Below are positions 7,428-16,007 of a stretch of 34,547 nucleotides of DNA, in pieces. Both the position numbers and the translations under genes were made by a program. This DNA is from Prolixibacteraceae bacterium. GTDB lineage: Bacteria > Bacteroidota > Bacteroidia > Bacteroidales > Prolixibacteraceae. Every line of letters begins with the position of its first letter. The first letter of the stretch is position 1. Where the stretch lies: contig JAFGVJ010000348.1 of assembly GCA_016938055.1 (NCBI GenBank), positions 1 through 34,547 on the forward strand, given 5' to 3'. The notes under the pieces were generated by a model. That model had not been told where the DNA came from, made no database searches, and saw only the letters and a program-made list of their open reading frames with translations.

Positions 7428-8756
7428 ATGGATTGGAACCAGCTTTTATCAACCAAACGATTGGGACAAACAAGTTCAGGGAAAGTGACTGCCGACTCTC
7501 GCACGCAGTTCCAGCGCGATTTCGACCGGCTCATTTTTTCTTCGCCATTCAGGCGTTTGCAAAATAAAACCCAGGTTTTTCCGCTGCCCGGCAGTGTATT
7601 CGTGCACAACCGGCTCACCCACAGCTTGGAAGTGGCCAGTGTGGGGCGTTCACTGGGCAACATGGTGAGCGAACGCCTTGTTGAACGTGGAATCACTCAT
7701 CTTTTACTCCCTGAAATTGGTGCAGCGGTATCGGCAGCTTGTTTAGCTCACGACCTTGGCAACCCCCCTTTTGGACACTCGGGCGAAGATGCCATCAAAG
7801 CTTATTTTAAAAATGGCGAAGGACAGGGCTTACAGACGGTGCTTTCGGAAGCTGAATGGACCGATTTGATCCATTTCGACGGCAATGCCAATTCGTTCAG
7901 GATCCTGAGCCACCAGTTCAAAGGAAGGCGTGCCGGGGGCTTTGCCATGACCTATACCATGCTGGCCTCCATTGTAAAATACCCCTACGAATCGGTAGCA
8001 TCGGCAAAAGCCAAGTTTGGCTTCTTCCAAAGTGAAAAGGTTACTTTCGGGGAGCTGGCCGCTGAGCTGGGCATCCTCCCTGCCGGGGGAAAAGGCTTGT
8101 CGTATGTGCGCCACCCGCTGGTGTACCTGGTGGAAGCCGCCGACGACATTTGCTACCAGGTGATGGATCTGGAAGATGCCTACAAACTCAAAATTCTTTC
8201 GTACAAGGAAATTAAAGATTTGTATCTCAATTTCTTCAGCCATCCCGACAATGCAACGAGGGTGCAAAAAATTGAACGGACCCTTACCGAAGTGACCGAT
8301 CCCAACGAGCAGATTGCCTACCTGCGCACCGAGGTGATCAGCCTGCTGGTGAACGAATGCGTGCAGGTGTTCATGAAGAATTACGATACCATTATGGCCG
8401 GCACCTTTAACTCGTCGCTGATGAAAAACCTGAGTGAAAGCCCGGCAAAAGCCATGAAAGAAGTCATCAGTGTTTCCGTCAGCCGGGTGTATGCCCATTC
8501 TTCGGTCATTGAAATTGAGCTGGCCGGTTACCGGATCATCGGCACCCTGATGAGCCATTTTATCGATGCGGTGTTGAACGAAAGCCAATACAACAGCAAA
8601 CTGCTGAAACTTTTCCCTGAACAATTCATTTCGGAGAAGGATGAACCCTACGCCAGGATCCAATCGGTGCTGGATTTTGTTTCAGGCATGACCGATGTTT
8701 ACGCGCTGGAGCTATACCGGAAGATTACCGGGATCAGCCTGCCCGGGATTGGCTAA
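7428..8756 (+). CDS. dgt: Deoxyguanosinetriphosphate triphosphohydrolase (dGTPase), HD domain
   Basis: A 442-residue HD-superfamily enzyme that hydrolyses dGTP (or other dNTPs) to the nucleoside and triphosphate, helping to balance dNTP pools. Signatures are RDFDRLIFSSPFRRLQNKTQV (30-50), NRLTHSLEVA with metal-ligand His65, LAHDLGNPPFGHSGEDA with the HD pair at 108-109, DGNANSFRIL and VEAADDICYQVMDLEDA, which supplies the last metal-binding Asp. All metal ligands of the HD family appear intact. The length fits the longer dGTPases. The ATG follows a near-consensus -7 element. The DUF58 gene begins 20 bases after the stop, though with its own promoter element. In-vivo substrate preference cannot be told from sequence. 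Confidence 0.95.
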   Translation: MDWNQLLSTKRLGQTSSGKVTADSRTQFQRDFDRLIFSSPFRRLQNKTQVFPLPGSVFVHNRLTHSLEVASVGRSLGNMVSERLVERGITHLLLPEIGAAVSAACLAHDLGNPPFGHSGEDAIKAYFKNGEGQGLQTVLSEAEWTDLIHFDGNANSFRILSHQFKGRRAGGFAMTYTMLASIVKYPYESVASAKAKFGFFQSEKVTFGELAAELGILPAGGKGLSYVRHPLVYLVEAADDICYQVMDLEDAYKLKILSYKEIKDLYLNFFSHPDNATRVQKIERTLTEVTDPNEQIAYLRTEVISLLVNECVQVFMKNYDTIMAGTFNSSLMKNLSESPAKAMKEVISVSVSRVYAHSSVIEIELAGYRIIGTLMSHFIDAVLNESQYNSKLLKLFPEQFISEKDEPYARIQSVLDFVSGMTDVYALELYRKITGISLPGIG

Positions 8757-8762
8757 AAATTG

Positions 8763-8770
8763 TATCTTTG
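8763..8770 (+). promoter_or_regulatory. Promoter -7 element immediately before the DUF58 gene
   Basis: TATCTTTG is an exact TAnnTTTG match ending only 6 bases before the ATG at 8777. The expected transcription start coincides with the start codon within a few bases. No -33 element at normal spacing is seen in the end of dgt. Confidence 0.45.
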
Positions 8771-8776
8771 AGCACC

Positions 8777-9715
8777 ATGGAACACATTGCCAACATCCAT
8801 AACCTGGAAGAATTTCAGGACTTTGACAACCTCGAGTTCATTGCCCGCGAGGTGGTGGAAGGTTTTATTACCGGCTTGCACCGGAGCCCCTTTCATGGCT
8901 TTTCGGTGGAATTTTCGGAACACCGCCAGTACAACGAGGGCGAATCGACCCGTAACATCGACTGGAAATTGTTTGGCCGCTCGGACCGTTTGTACGTGAA
9001 ACAGTTTGAAGAAGAAACCAACCTGCGCTGCCAGCTGGTGATCGACAATTCCTCGTCGATGATGTTCCCCTACGAGAAAGGAAAAGCCATTCAGTTTAAC
9101 AAACTGGCTTTTTCGGTGTATTGTAGTGCAGCCATCATTTACATGATGCGTCGGCAGCGCGATGCCTCGGGGCTCACTGTTTTTACCAAGCAGGTTGATT
9201 TTCATATTGAACCCCGGCTTTCATCGGTCCACCTCGATTTAATTTACAGTGAGCTGTCCAAATTACTAAAGGCAGAAAATGCCCAAATGAAGCGATCCAC
9301 CAATGCCGTTGAGGTACTGCACCAAATTGCCGAAAACATTCACAAACGTTCGCTTGTGGTCATTTTCTCCGACATGATCGAAACGGCTGAACCCGAAAGC
9401 ATCTACCAGGCACTCCAACACCTTCGCTACAACAAGCACGAGGTGGTACTTTTCCATGTCAGCGATAAAAAATTAGAAACTGAACTGACCTTTTCGAGCC
9501 GGCCTCACCGCTTTATTGACCTGGAAACCGGTGAGCAAATCAAGCTGAAACCACAGGAAGTGAAACGCGAATATGCCCGGCTGATGAAACAATCAACGGA
9601 AGCCCTGAAACTCAAATGCGGCCAATACCATATTGACGTGATTGAAGCCGACATCAACGAAGATTTCCGCCACGTGCTGCAGGCCTACCTCATTAAGCGC
9701 GGAAAACTGGGTTAA
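8777..9715 (+). CDS. DUF58 / vWA-like domain protein
   Basis: A 312-residue cytoplasmic protein of the DUF58 family, usually partnered with MoxR-type AAA+ ATPases in chaperone-like complexes. Diagnostic segments are GFSVEFSEHRQYNEGESTRN, IDWKLFGRSDRLYVKQFEEE (61-80) and a MIDAS-type DxSxS sequence, DNSSSM, starting at Asp90. The C-terminal half carries the rest of the vWA-like fold (SLVVIFSDMIE). The start at 8777 is preferred over an in-frame TTG at 8768, which lies inside the -7 element. No MoxR, BatA or BatB gene is in the window, so its partner must be elsewhere. The gene converges on the small membrane protein gene with a 3-base gap and shares no obvious terminator with it. Confidence 0.9.
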   Translation: MEHIANIHNLEEFQDFDNLEFIAREVVEGFITGLHRSPFHGFSVEFSEHRQYNEGESTRNIDWKLFGRSDRLYVKQFEEETNLRCQLVIDNSSSMMFPYEKGKAIQFNKLAFSVYCSAAIIYMMRRQRDASGLTVFTKQVDFHIEPRLSSVHLDLIYSELSKLLKAENAQMKRSTNAVEVLHQIAENIHKRSLVVIFSDMIETAEPESIYQALQHLRYNKHEVVLFHVSDKKLETELTFSSRPHRFIDLETGEQIKLKPQEVKREYARLMKQSTEALKLKCGQYHIDVIEADINEDFRHVLQAYLIKRGKLG

Positions 9716-9718
9716 GCA

Positions 9719-10063
9719 TTAAGCAGTATTGCCCTGTTTTCTGGCCTTCAGAATAAACACGAGAATAAAGCTCACTTTCAGCAAAATACCCGGCACCATC
9801 AAAGTAAGATAGGGAAAATCTGCTCCGGTCTTTTTCAGGTACATGCCTGAAAGGAAAAGCACGAGTCCAAGAGCCAGAAGGCTTATTTCGTAGCCCGGCT
9901 TGTACCTGCCAGCCAGCATTTCCTGTACTACATAAAATACTTTGAAGGCAACACCGGCATAAATCACTACTTTGGGCAATATCTCAACAGCACTGAGTGC
10001 CCCCAGTAAAATCCCGCTAAGCAACAACACAATGCCTGCAAACAAGGGCCATTTTCTTTTCAT
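9719..10063 (-). CDS. Small integral membrane protein, function unknown
   Basis: A 114-residue hydrophobic protein with about four predicted helices: ~7-27 (FAGIVLLLSGILLGALS), ~30-48 (a VVIYAGVAFKVFYVV region), ~58-78 (ISLLALGLVLFLSGMYL) and ~85-105 (LTLMVPGILLKVSFILVF). Short loops carry the charged residues, and the N-terminus is basic (MKRKW). I do not recognise a family; the GLVLFLSGMYLKK pattern is reminiscent of small gliding- or envelope-associated membrane proteins but is not diagnostic. It lies 30 bases downstream of the phosphatase-fold gene in the same orientation and may be co-transcribed with it. The stop is 3 bases from the convergent DUF58 stop. Confidence 0.7.
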   Translation of the reverse strand: MKRKWPLFAGIVLLLSGILLGALSAVEILPKVVIYAGVAFKVFYVVQEMLAGRYKPGYEISLLALGLVLFLSGMYLKKTGADFPYLTLMVPGILLKVSFILVFILKARKQGNTA

Positions 10064-10093
10064 TTGTAACTAATTTGTTCTTCGGTTGATGGA

Positions 10094-10924
10094 TTAAAAC
10101 GCTAATTCGCATAATACAGGCAGATGGTCGGAAACAAAAAACAGGTCATCGCGCCGGTCGTCGATGTGCCGGATGCTTTTCACTTTCACGTGCTGCACAA
10201 AAATATAATCAATCCGGTCTACCGGAATCTTAAGGGGATCAAATCCGGTGAAGGTGCCTTCAGGGCCATAATGTGGTTTCTCGGTGCAGGCAAAAGCATC
10301 GTTCAGGGAAGTCTTGAGCAGGCCAATGGGATTGGTATCGGGTGTAAGGTTGAAATCCCCCATGAGGATCACCGGCAGCTTTTCTGAATTCACCCGGTTG
10401 ATGGTTTCCAGGATCAAGCTGGCCGATTCGAGCCGTGCCTGATGGCCCATGTGGTCGAAATGGGTATTGAAAATCCATATTTTCTGTTGGCTTGGACGAT
10501 ATTCAAACAAGCCATATGTACAAATCCTTGGATAGGCAGCATCCCAGCCTTTGGAACCTGTTTCACCGCTTTCGCTCAGCCAGATGGTATTAGACAAACT
10601 CACCCTGAACAATGTACTGTCGTATAGTATAGCACTGAATTCCCCGGCTGTTTGGCCGTCATCGCGGCCTACGCCAATGGAAAGATAAGCGGTTTCCTGT
10701 TTCAGCCAGTTTAGCTGGTGATATTGGGCTTCCTGGATGCCTGCCACTGCCGGACGATAATAGCTGAACAACTCAGCCATGGCAATTTTCCGCTCATCCC
10801 ACTGATTGGGACCATCGCTTTCCAGATCGAGCCTGATGTTGTAACTCATCACCCTGATGGTTTGGCTTTCAGCTGTATGCATCATGATGAGCACGATCAA
10901 GATGCTTAAAAAAATCTTCATCAT
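10094..10924 (-). CDS. Secreted endonuclease/exonuclease/phosphatase-family protein
   Basis: A 276-residue enzyme of the DNase I-like fold, exported by a signal peptide (MMKIFLSILIVLIMMHTAESQ). Catalytic motifs are complete: VMSYNIR, GIQEAQ with the metal-binding Glu, NTHFDHMGHQARLES with the catalytic His, LMGDFNLTPD, the RIDYIF motif and SDHLPV at the C-terminus. Members include sphingomyelinases, inositol phosphatases and nucleases; the sequence does not decide between them. The ATG at 10924 (or 10921) is chosen because the in-frame ATG at 10945 would precede the predicted transcription start. Divergent from the barrel gene at 11053. It may be co-transcribed with the small membrane protein downstream. 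The enzyme class is secure; the substrate is open. Confidence 0.9.
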   Translation of the reverse strand: MMKIFLSILIVLIMMHTAESQTIRVMSYNIRLDLESDGPNQWDERKIAMAELFSYYRPAVAGIQEAQYHQLNWLKQETAYLSIGVGRDDGQTAGEFSAILYDSTLFRVSLSNTIWLSESGETGSKGWDAAYPRICTYGLFEYRPSQQKIWIFNTHFDHMGHQARLESASLILETINRVNSEKLPVILMGDFNLTPDTNPIGLLKTSLNDAFACTEKPHYGPEGTFTGFDPLKIPVDRIDYIFVQHVKVKSIRHIDDRRDDLFFVSDHLPVLCELAF

Positions 10925-10946
10925 TTTAATTGTTCGTTCATCCATT

Positions 10947-10954
10947 CAAAAGTA
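10947..10954 (-). promoter_or_regulatory. Promoter -7 element for the phosphatase-fold gene
   Basis: On the minus strand this reads TACTTTTG (TAnnTTTG). It gives a predicted start of transcription near 10940, between the two candidate start codons, and so favours the ATG at 10924. No good -33 match. Confidence 0.5.
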
Positions 10955-11018
10955 ATTTTTTTTGGATCACCACGAAATGCCTTTCATCTGACCTATGGCA
11001 TTTGACCCGAAATATTCC

Positions 11019-11026
11019 TACTTTTG
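11019..11026 (+). promoter_or_regulatory. Promoter -7 element for the outer-membrane barrel gene
   Basis: TACTTTTG matches TAnnTTTG, 26 bases before the ATG at 11053. A TTTG at 11001-11004 is present, but the 14-base spacer is shorter than usual. It is identical in sequence to the divergent element at 10947-10954. Confidence 0.5.
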
Positions 11027-11052
11027 ATTCAATCAACCAAATAACTTGAACT

Positions 11053-11739
11053 ATGAAAAAAATCTACCTTTTCCTGTTGGCTTGTTTTTTTGTTGTACAG
11101 GCATCAGCAAACCTGTTCATAAAAGTGGGTGGAGGATACGGCCTTGGCAATCAGAAATACCTGCTTGAACAGATCTATTCCATCAGTGGAACAGAAAATA
11201 TCTATGCCAGCTTTGGCGGTAATGTTGGCTTTTATGTAGGAGCCGGAATCGATCTGAATCCTCATGTTGAATTGGGGGCCGATTTGGGTTACCAGCACGG
11301 CCGAAGCGTTTCCTCCCTGGCCACCTTTTTCAACAAAACCTATACCGGCCGATTGATTTACCTGAGCCCTTCGCTCACCTTTAAAACCATGATTGACGAA
11401 GACCTGACACCCTATGCAAGGCTGGGATTTTTTACCGGATTTCCCATCATGAACCTCGATGTAAACGGCGATCCCAAAAAATTTCGCGGAGGTTTTCCCT
11501 TGGGACCCAACGGTGCCATCGGGGTGAACTACAACCTTTCGGACAACATTGTGCTGTTTGGCGAAATCTATCACCAGTCAATGTTGTATAAACCTACCAA
11601 ACGGAGGGAAAGCGGTGGCGGTGTAGTAATGTTCAAAGATGTACTCCCCGACAATGCACCGGGTACTGATGAAATCAGTCATCATTTTTTCTCCTACGGC
11701 GCCATGGGGGCCAACATAGGGATTAAAATTGTGTTGTAA
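11053..11739 (+). CDS. Outer-membrane beta-barrel protein, function unknown
   Basis: A 228-residue protein with a signal peptide (MKKIYLFLLACFFVVQASA). A series of short amphipathic strands rich in Gly and aromatic residues follows: FIKVGGGYGLG, GFYVGAGIDLNPHVELGADL, GRLIYLSPSLTFKTM, LTPYARLGFFTGFP, NIVLFGEIYHQSML and a final ANIGIKIVL. The pattern and size fit an 8-stranded OmpA/OmpW-type or OprF-like barrel without a peptidoglycan-binding domain. The LTPYARLGFF and GAIGVNYNLSDNI segments are typical of Bacteroidota 'outer membrane beta-barrel' proteins. Monocistronic, with its own promoter and a repeat-rich region downstream. No substrate or partner is evident. Confidence 0.8.
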   Translation: MKKIYLFLLACFFVVQASANLFIKVGGGYGLGNQKYLLEQIYSISGTENIYASFGGNVGFYVGAGIDLNPHVELGADLGYQHGRSVSSLATFFNKTYTGRLIYLSPSLTFKTMIDEDLTPYARLGFFTGFPIMNLDVNGDPKKFRGGFPLGPNGAIGVNYNLSDNIVLFGEIYHQSMLYKPTKRRESGGGVVMFKDVLPDNAPGTDEISHHFFSYGAMGANIGIKIVL

Positions 11740-11745
11740 GAATAC

Positions 11746-11826
11746 AGGTTAAGGTTGAGGACCAACATGAAAGATGGAAATGCTCAACCTCACCCTCAAT
11801 CTTAACCTCAATCTCAGCCTTAACCT
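11746..11826. repeat. Degenerate CTCAA(C/T)CTTAACCT repeats forming an inverted repeat
   Basis: A 15-base arm at 11746-11760 pairs with 11794-11808 with one G-T wobble. Further partial copies lie at 11782-11790 and 11813-11826. The last copy runs into the final codons of the histidine kinase gene (stop at 11820-11822). The structure could serve as a terminator for the two convergent genes or be a decayed intergenic repeat. Confidence 0.55.
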
Positions 11827-14800
11827 TTCGATATCGTCGGAATTCTGATGTAGAACACCGTTCCGATACCTTCTTCCGATTCGAACCAGATTTGGCCCTT
11901 GAAATTTTCCACAATGTTTTTGGTGATGGCCAGCCCTAAGCCAGCACCGCTCGATTTGGTGGTGAAATTGGGCACAAAAACATTGTCTTTTAATGCTTCG
12001 GGAATCCCTTTGCCATTGTCGGCAATTTTAATCACACAGTACTGGGTTTCTTTCAGCAGGCTAATGTCAATTGTCCCCTGCTGATTCTCGGGAATCGACT
12101 GGATAGCATTTTTAATTAGGTTGATGATGGCCCTCGAAAATTGTTCCTGATCGGCGTAAACCATCAGCTCTTCAGCTCCTTTGAAATGAGTGCTGATTTC
12201 CACCTGACCCGTATAATTGTAGAGTTTCAGTGTTTCGTAAAGTCTTTCGGCCAGTAAAAACTTTTCATTGTGAGCCCTGGGGATTTTGGCAAAATTGGAG
12301 AAAGCAGTGGCAATGGCCGAAAGGTTATCAATTTGCTCAATCAATATTTCACTCACCCGTAACACTTTATCGTGGTAATCGTCTTTCACCTCCGGAACTG
12401 AACGCTGTAAAAACTGAACGTTCAGTTTCATAGGGGTGAGAGGATTTTTGATTTCGTGGGCGATCTGTTTGGCCATTTCGCGCCAGGCAGTTTCCCTTTC
12501 CGATCGTGCCAGTAAATCAGCACTATTGGCCAATTCCCTCAACTTGTTGTTGTATTCGTTCACCAGGGTGCCAATTTCGTCGTCGGAGTTGTATGCAATG
12601 GGTTGGGTGGTTTTACCCAATTGAATGATGCGCAGGTTTTCCCTGATCATTTTGAGCGGTTCGGTAATTTTGGCCGAAATGAAGTAGGCCACCAGGATGC
12701 TGGCCATCAGCAGAAAAACATAAATGTTGATGAAAGCCAGGATGAAGGTGGTGATTTCCTGCCGAAATTCTTTTTCCTTGATAAAATAAGGCAGATTAAT
12801 GTAGCCTATATTTTTCCCGGTATAGCTGATCATAGGGACATAAGCAGAAAGGTATTCCATTTTGGCAATGTGCTCCTTGTGCAGGTAACGTGTTGGTTGG
12901 TTCAGTTTCAGATAGCGAATGGCCGTGTTGTCCATTTGCCGGGAAATAAGTCCCTTTTCAAATACTTCGGGGCGCGAAGTGGTGAGCAAGCGGCCGTTCA
13001 AATCATACAAGTTAATATCGGTCCAGAAAATGTCTGAAATGCGGATCAATTCATAATACAGAAATTCAACCAGTTCCTGGTTGAAGGTTTCAGCATCGCC
13101 CAGTAAAAGGTCAATTTCAACCGATATGGAATTGATTTTATCAATCAGGTCATCGCGGTGGTTGGCCCGGTATTGGGCTATGTTATACAAAACTGTACCG
13201 CTTCCCACAATGAGCAGGGCAACAAATACCACCCCAATGATGGAAAGCTGGATGCGCATCATGAGTGAACCGCTGATTTTGACCAAATGAAAATAGGGAC
13301 GCGTGGAAAAACGCACCAACAACGAAAGGATGAACAGGAAAACAAAAATATAGGGGAAAGCAATCAGGTAATCGGAAAAGCGGATGTAGGGCCTGCTCAC
13401 CATAATGTAGCTTTCGTTGCCCAGCGCATAAATACAGTGTTCGTAATTGTCCCACTTTCTGAAAAACAATTCTTCGTCGGATAACGGATAGGATTGGACG
13501 GTAAGGGCGTACAGAAAATCACCGCCACGGTCAACCAGCTCACCCTTGTTGTATTTGGCAAACGAAAAGTTGTTTCGAATGCGGTTTTCGTAAGAATGAT
13601 CGGGGAGTAAAAGTTCAGGAAATCCTTTCCCTTCGGACAATAGCCTGGAATTCAGTTCAATGAACAATGAGGCGGTGCCGGTATGTTCCAGATCGTCAAA
13701 ATCGAATTGCCCAAAATAAGTCACCCGGCCATTCATATTATCGAGGTAAAAAAAATTGGTTCCGGGAATCTCGGTTCCATACCGGGTTACCAGATCTTCA
13801 AAAAAGGGAAAACAGGCGCTCATGGTATTTTCAGGTTGAATCAGCAAGCTGTCGTCCTGATGACAAAAAGTCAATTGAAGATCATATTCACGGAGGAAGC
13901 CATTGAAGTATTTTCGGGCAAGATAATTTTCCAGTTCCTGATAGTTGATGTGCAGGTTGCCCTGTAACACGGTATCACTTTTGATTTGCTGATCGATTTC
14001 GCGGAGGTAGATTTCAGCCGTCGGATCATGCTCAGCCGAAAGGTTCATGGCCGTGATCTGCTGAATCCGGTTTTCATGTTCTTCCTGAAAATTGATCAGG
14101 CTGGTGAGCATCAACATTGAAAAAATCAACACAAACAAAACCACAACAGTGAGCTGTTGCATGACCACATTGCGTTTTACCACCAAGAAAGCAGCAGCAA
14201 AAATAAGCCAGAAAAACAATGTCAGGCGAAAAGCCTCAAAGGCATCATAGGACCTGAAAAAAACATAGAGCAATAAGGAAAGTAAACTCAATATCAGAAG
14301 GAATACCTTGAAAGTGGTATATTTCCTGAATACCTGAGCTATCCTGATGCTTACAAAGAAATAGGCCATTAGTAAAATCCCCATGGAAAAAAATCCCCCA
14401 AAACTGGCCAGACTGATTTCTTCAATCCGGTAAACTGCAAACGAAATACTGGAATTCATAATCAGCGTATGAATCATGAACCGGATCATCAGAAAAAACA
14501 AACCGGCAAAGATCATCAACAACCCCAGGAGGAGTCGACGTTTCCACTGTTTTTTCTTGTATGTTTCGGGCAGGTCGAAAGCGCGCAGGAAATTAATGCC
14601 CCAGAAAAACAGCAAGGCTGAAAAAACAATAAACTCTCCCAGCGACGACCAAAAGGAAGTGTAGGCAAAATGTATCGGTGTAAACACCTTGAGCAGGTAT
14701 GCCGAACGGGGCAGGTTCAGCCTCACCATCAGCCAATACATCAGCATTACTAAAAGCAGGAGCAAGAAAAGTTTAAGCAACCTGTAACGGTGCCAGTAAT

Positions 14801-15497
14801 GGGTGTTGAAGCGGTAAAGTACTACAAAAAGAAAAATCAATGACAGCAAAAACAAGAATACCGGAATATACAAATCGCTGTAAATACAGGGCAATTCCCC
14901 CGATGGTTCCAGTGAGAATACAAAACGGTTTTGAAAATCATAAACAGGGAAAGAAGTCTCGCTTTGGTAAAAATGAATTTCAAAATCATTGGGAAGATGA
15001 AAACCTTGTGCAAAGGTATTTCTGAGGTATCTATTTTCAATCTGGTAATTGTACTTGATCAAAATGAGACCATTGATCACATAATCGTGATGGATTTTCC
15101 GGGATATTACAAACCATCCATTGGGCAGCTGTACAAAGCCCTCGTTGGCATTGGTAATTTCGGGATAGAAAGCTGCAACATGATCGCTCCAGTAAAACAG
15201 CCGATTGTTTTTGGTAACCAGTATGGCCATTTCCTGGCCTTCGAACAATTCGTTGTAGGGTTTCATGGAGTTGAAAACCTCGGCCATGGGAGCATCGCCA
15301 ACAGAGTCGAGGCGCAGGGCAATGTCTTCCATCATTTTATCCACATGGCTCTGCTTTTGGTGCAAATTACGGGTAAACCGTCTGATATCCTGCTGTTTGA
15401 TGCCGCCAGTCAGTACATAGTTTTCAGTGACAATTCCCAGTATCAAAAAAACCAGGAAAAGTAGAAAAGGGGTTCGCAGGTATCGGTTTCGCTTCAT
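11820..15497 (-). CDS. Very large NtrY-like membrane sensor histidine kinase
   Basis: A 1225-residue kinase. The N-terminal region has TM1 (~10-28), an extracytoplasmic stretch (~30-215) and a cluster of about eight hydrophobic helices (~220-500). A second extracytoplasmic region (~505-740), a helix, another sensor-like segment (~800-930) and a final TM pair follow. Next comes a HAMP domain (SAKITEPLKMIRENLRIIQL) and the kinase core: phospho-acceptor His1014 in HEIKNPLTPMK, N-box NLIKNAIQS (~1128), G1 DNGKGIPE (~1160), F-box VFVPNFTTKSSG and G2 GAGLGLAI. The HEIKNPLTP motif and HAMP-kinase layout match NtrY-type kinases. Large N-terminal sensors of this kind recur in Bacteroidota. No response regulator is adjacent, so its partner is elsewhere. 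It starts 2 bases after the rlmH stop, so the pair should be co-transcribed. The signal sensed is unknown. Confidence 0.92.
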   Translation of the reverse strand: MKRNRYLRTPFLLFLVFLILGIVTENYVLTGGIKQQDIRRFTRNLHQKQSHVDKMMEDIALRLDSVGDAPMAEVFNSMKPYNELFEGQEMAILVTKNNRLFYWSDHVAAFYPEITNANEGFVQLPNGWFVISRKIHHDYVINGLILIKYNYQIENRYLRNTFAQGFHLPNDFEIHFYQSETSFPVYDFQNRFVFSLEPSGELPCIYSDLYIPVFLFLLSLIFLFVVLYRFNTHYWHRYRLLKLFLLLLLVMLMYWLMVRLNLPRSAYLLKVFTPIHFAYTSFWSSLGEFIVFSALLFFWGINFLRAFDLPETYKKKQWKRRLLLGLLMIFAGLFFLMIRFMIHTLIMNSSISFAVYRIEEISLASFGGFFSMGILLMAYFFVSIRIAQVFRKYTTFKVFLLILSLLSLLLYVFFRSYDAFEAFRLTLFFWLIFAAAFLVVKRNVVMQQLTVVVLFVLIFSMLMLTSLINFQEEHENRIQQITAMNLSAEHDPTAEIYLREIDQQIKSDTVLQGNLHINYQELENYLARKYFNGFLREYDLQLTFCHQDDSLLIQPENTMSACFPFFEDLVTRYGTEIPGTNFFYLDNMNGRVTYFGQFDFDDLEHTGTASLFIELNSRLLSEGKGFPELLLPDHSYENRIRNNFSFAKYNKGELVDRGGDFLYALTVQSYPLSDEELFFRKWDNYEHCIYALGNESYIMVSRPYIRFSDYLIAFPYIFVFLFILSLLVRFSTRPYFHLVKISGSLMMRIQLSIIGVVFVALLIVGSGTVLYNIAQYRANHRDDLIDKINSISVEIDLLLGDAETFNQELVEFLYYELIRISDIFWTDINLYDLNGRLLTTSRPEVFEKGLISRQMDNTAIRYLKLNQPTRYLHKEHIAKMEYLSAYVPMISYTGKNIGYINLPYFIKEKEFRQEITTFILAFINIYVFLLMASILVAYFISAKITEPLKMIRENLRIIQLGKTTQPIAYNSDDEIGTLVNEYNNKLRELANSADLLARSERETAWREMAKQIAHEIKNPLTPMKLNVQFLQRSVPEVKDDYHDKVLRVSEILIEQIDNLSAIATAFSNFAKIPRAHNEKFLLAERLYETLKLYNYTGQVEISTHFKGAEELMVYADQEQFSRAIINLIKNAIQSIPENQQGTIDISLLKETQYCVIKIADNGKGIPEALKDNVFVPNFTTKSSGAGLGLAITKNIVENFKGQIWFESEEGIGTVFYIRIPTISKG

Positions 15498-15499
15498 AA

Positions 15500-15973
15500 C
15501 TACTGGTGATGATAAGGTTCTCCTTTCAGGATAGTCATTGCCCGGTACAATTGTTCCACAAAAATCAAGCGGACCATCTGATGGGAAAAGGTCATTTCAG
15601 ACAAGGCCACTTTGGCGATGGCTTTTTCATAAACCATTTCGGAAAAACCATAGGGCCCTCCAATGGCAAAAACCAGGTTTCGGGTGCCGGCCAGCATGAA
15701 TTTTTCAAGATAAGCGGCAAAACTTACCGAGTTGTATTGCTTCCCGTTTTCATCGAGTAAAATCAGTTGATCCCCGGGTTTAATCAGGCTGATAATCAGT
15801 TCTCCTTCGCGCTGCTTTTGTTGTGCTTCAGTAAGGTTCTTGTTATTTTTCAGTGCACTGATAACTTCCAGGTGAAAGGGTAGATAATGTGACAGACGCT
15901 GCACATAAAGGTCGATCCCTTTTTTGAGATAATCGGCTTCGGTTTTTCCTACAACAAGCAGGGTGATTTTCAT
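15500..15973 (-). CDS. rlmH: 23S rRNA (pseudouridine1915-N3)-methyltransferase
   Basis: A 157-residue SPOUT-family methyltransferase that methylates N3 of pseudouridine 1915 in helix 69 of 23S rRNA within assembled 70S ribosomes. The whole-length match to RlmH is clear: MKITLLVVGKTEADYLKKGI at the N-terminus, LILLDENGKQYNS, FAIGGPYGFSE (the SAM-binding trefoil-knot segment), KVALSEMTFSHQMVRLIFVE and LYRAMTILKGEPYHH at the C-terminus. Length is the usual ~156 residues. The start at 15973 follows a promoter at 16008-16038. The first gene of an apparent operon with the histidine kinase, 2 bases apart; a linkage of rRNA modification to this sensor is positional, with no known functional meaning. 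Confidence 0.97.
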   Translation of the reverse strand: MKITLLVVGKTEADYLKKGIDLYVQRLSHYLPFHLEVISALKNNKNLTEAQQKQREGELIISLIKPGDQLILLDENGKQYNSVSFAAYLEKFMLAGTRNLVFAIGGPYGFSEMVYEKAIAKVALSEMTFSHQMVRLIFVEQLYRAMTILKGEPYHHQ

Positions 15974-16007
15974 GAATAAAAGCTTAAATAATCTTGCTGT
16001 GAATTTA

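Noticed and set aside
7830-8663. 277-residue open frame on the minus strand
   Set aside because: It is the antisense of dgt, His/Gln/Phe-rich as expected for a shadow frame, and has no start context.
8777-9715. Bat/MoxR operon centred on the DUF58 gene
   Set aside because: No MoxR ATPase, BatA/B vWA protein or TPR gene is present on either side.
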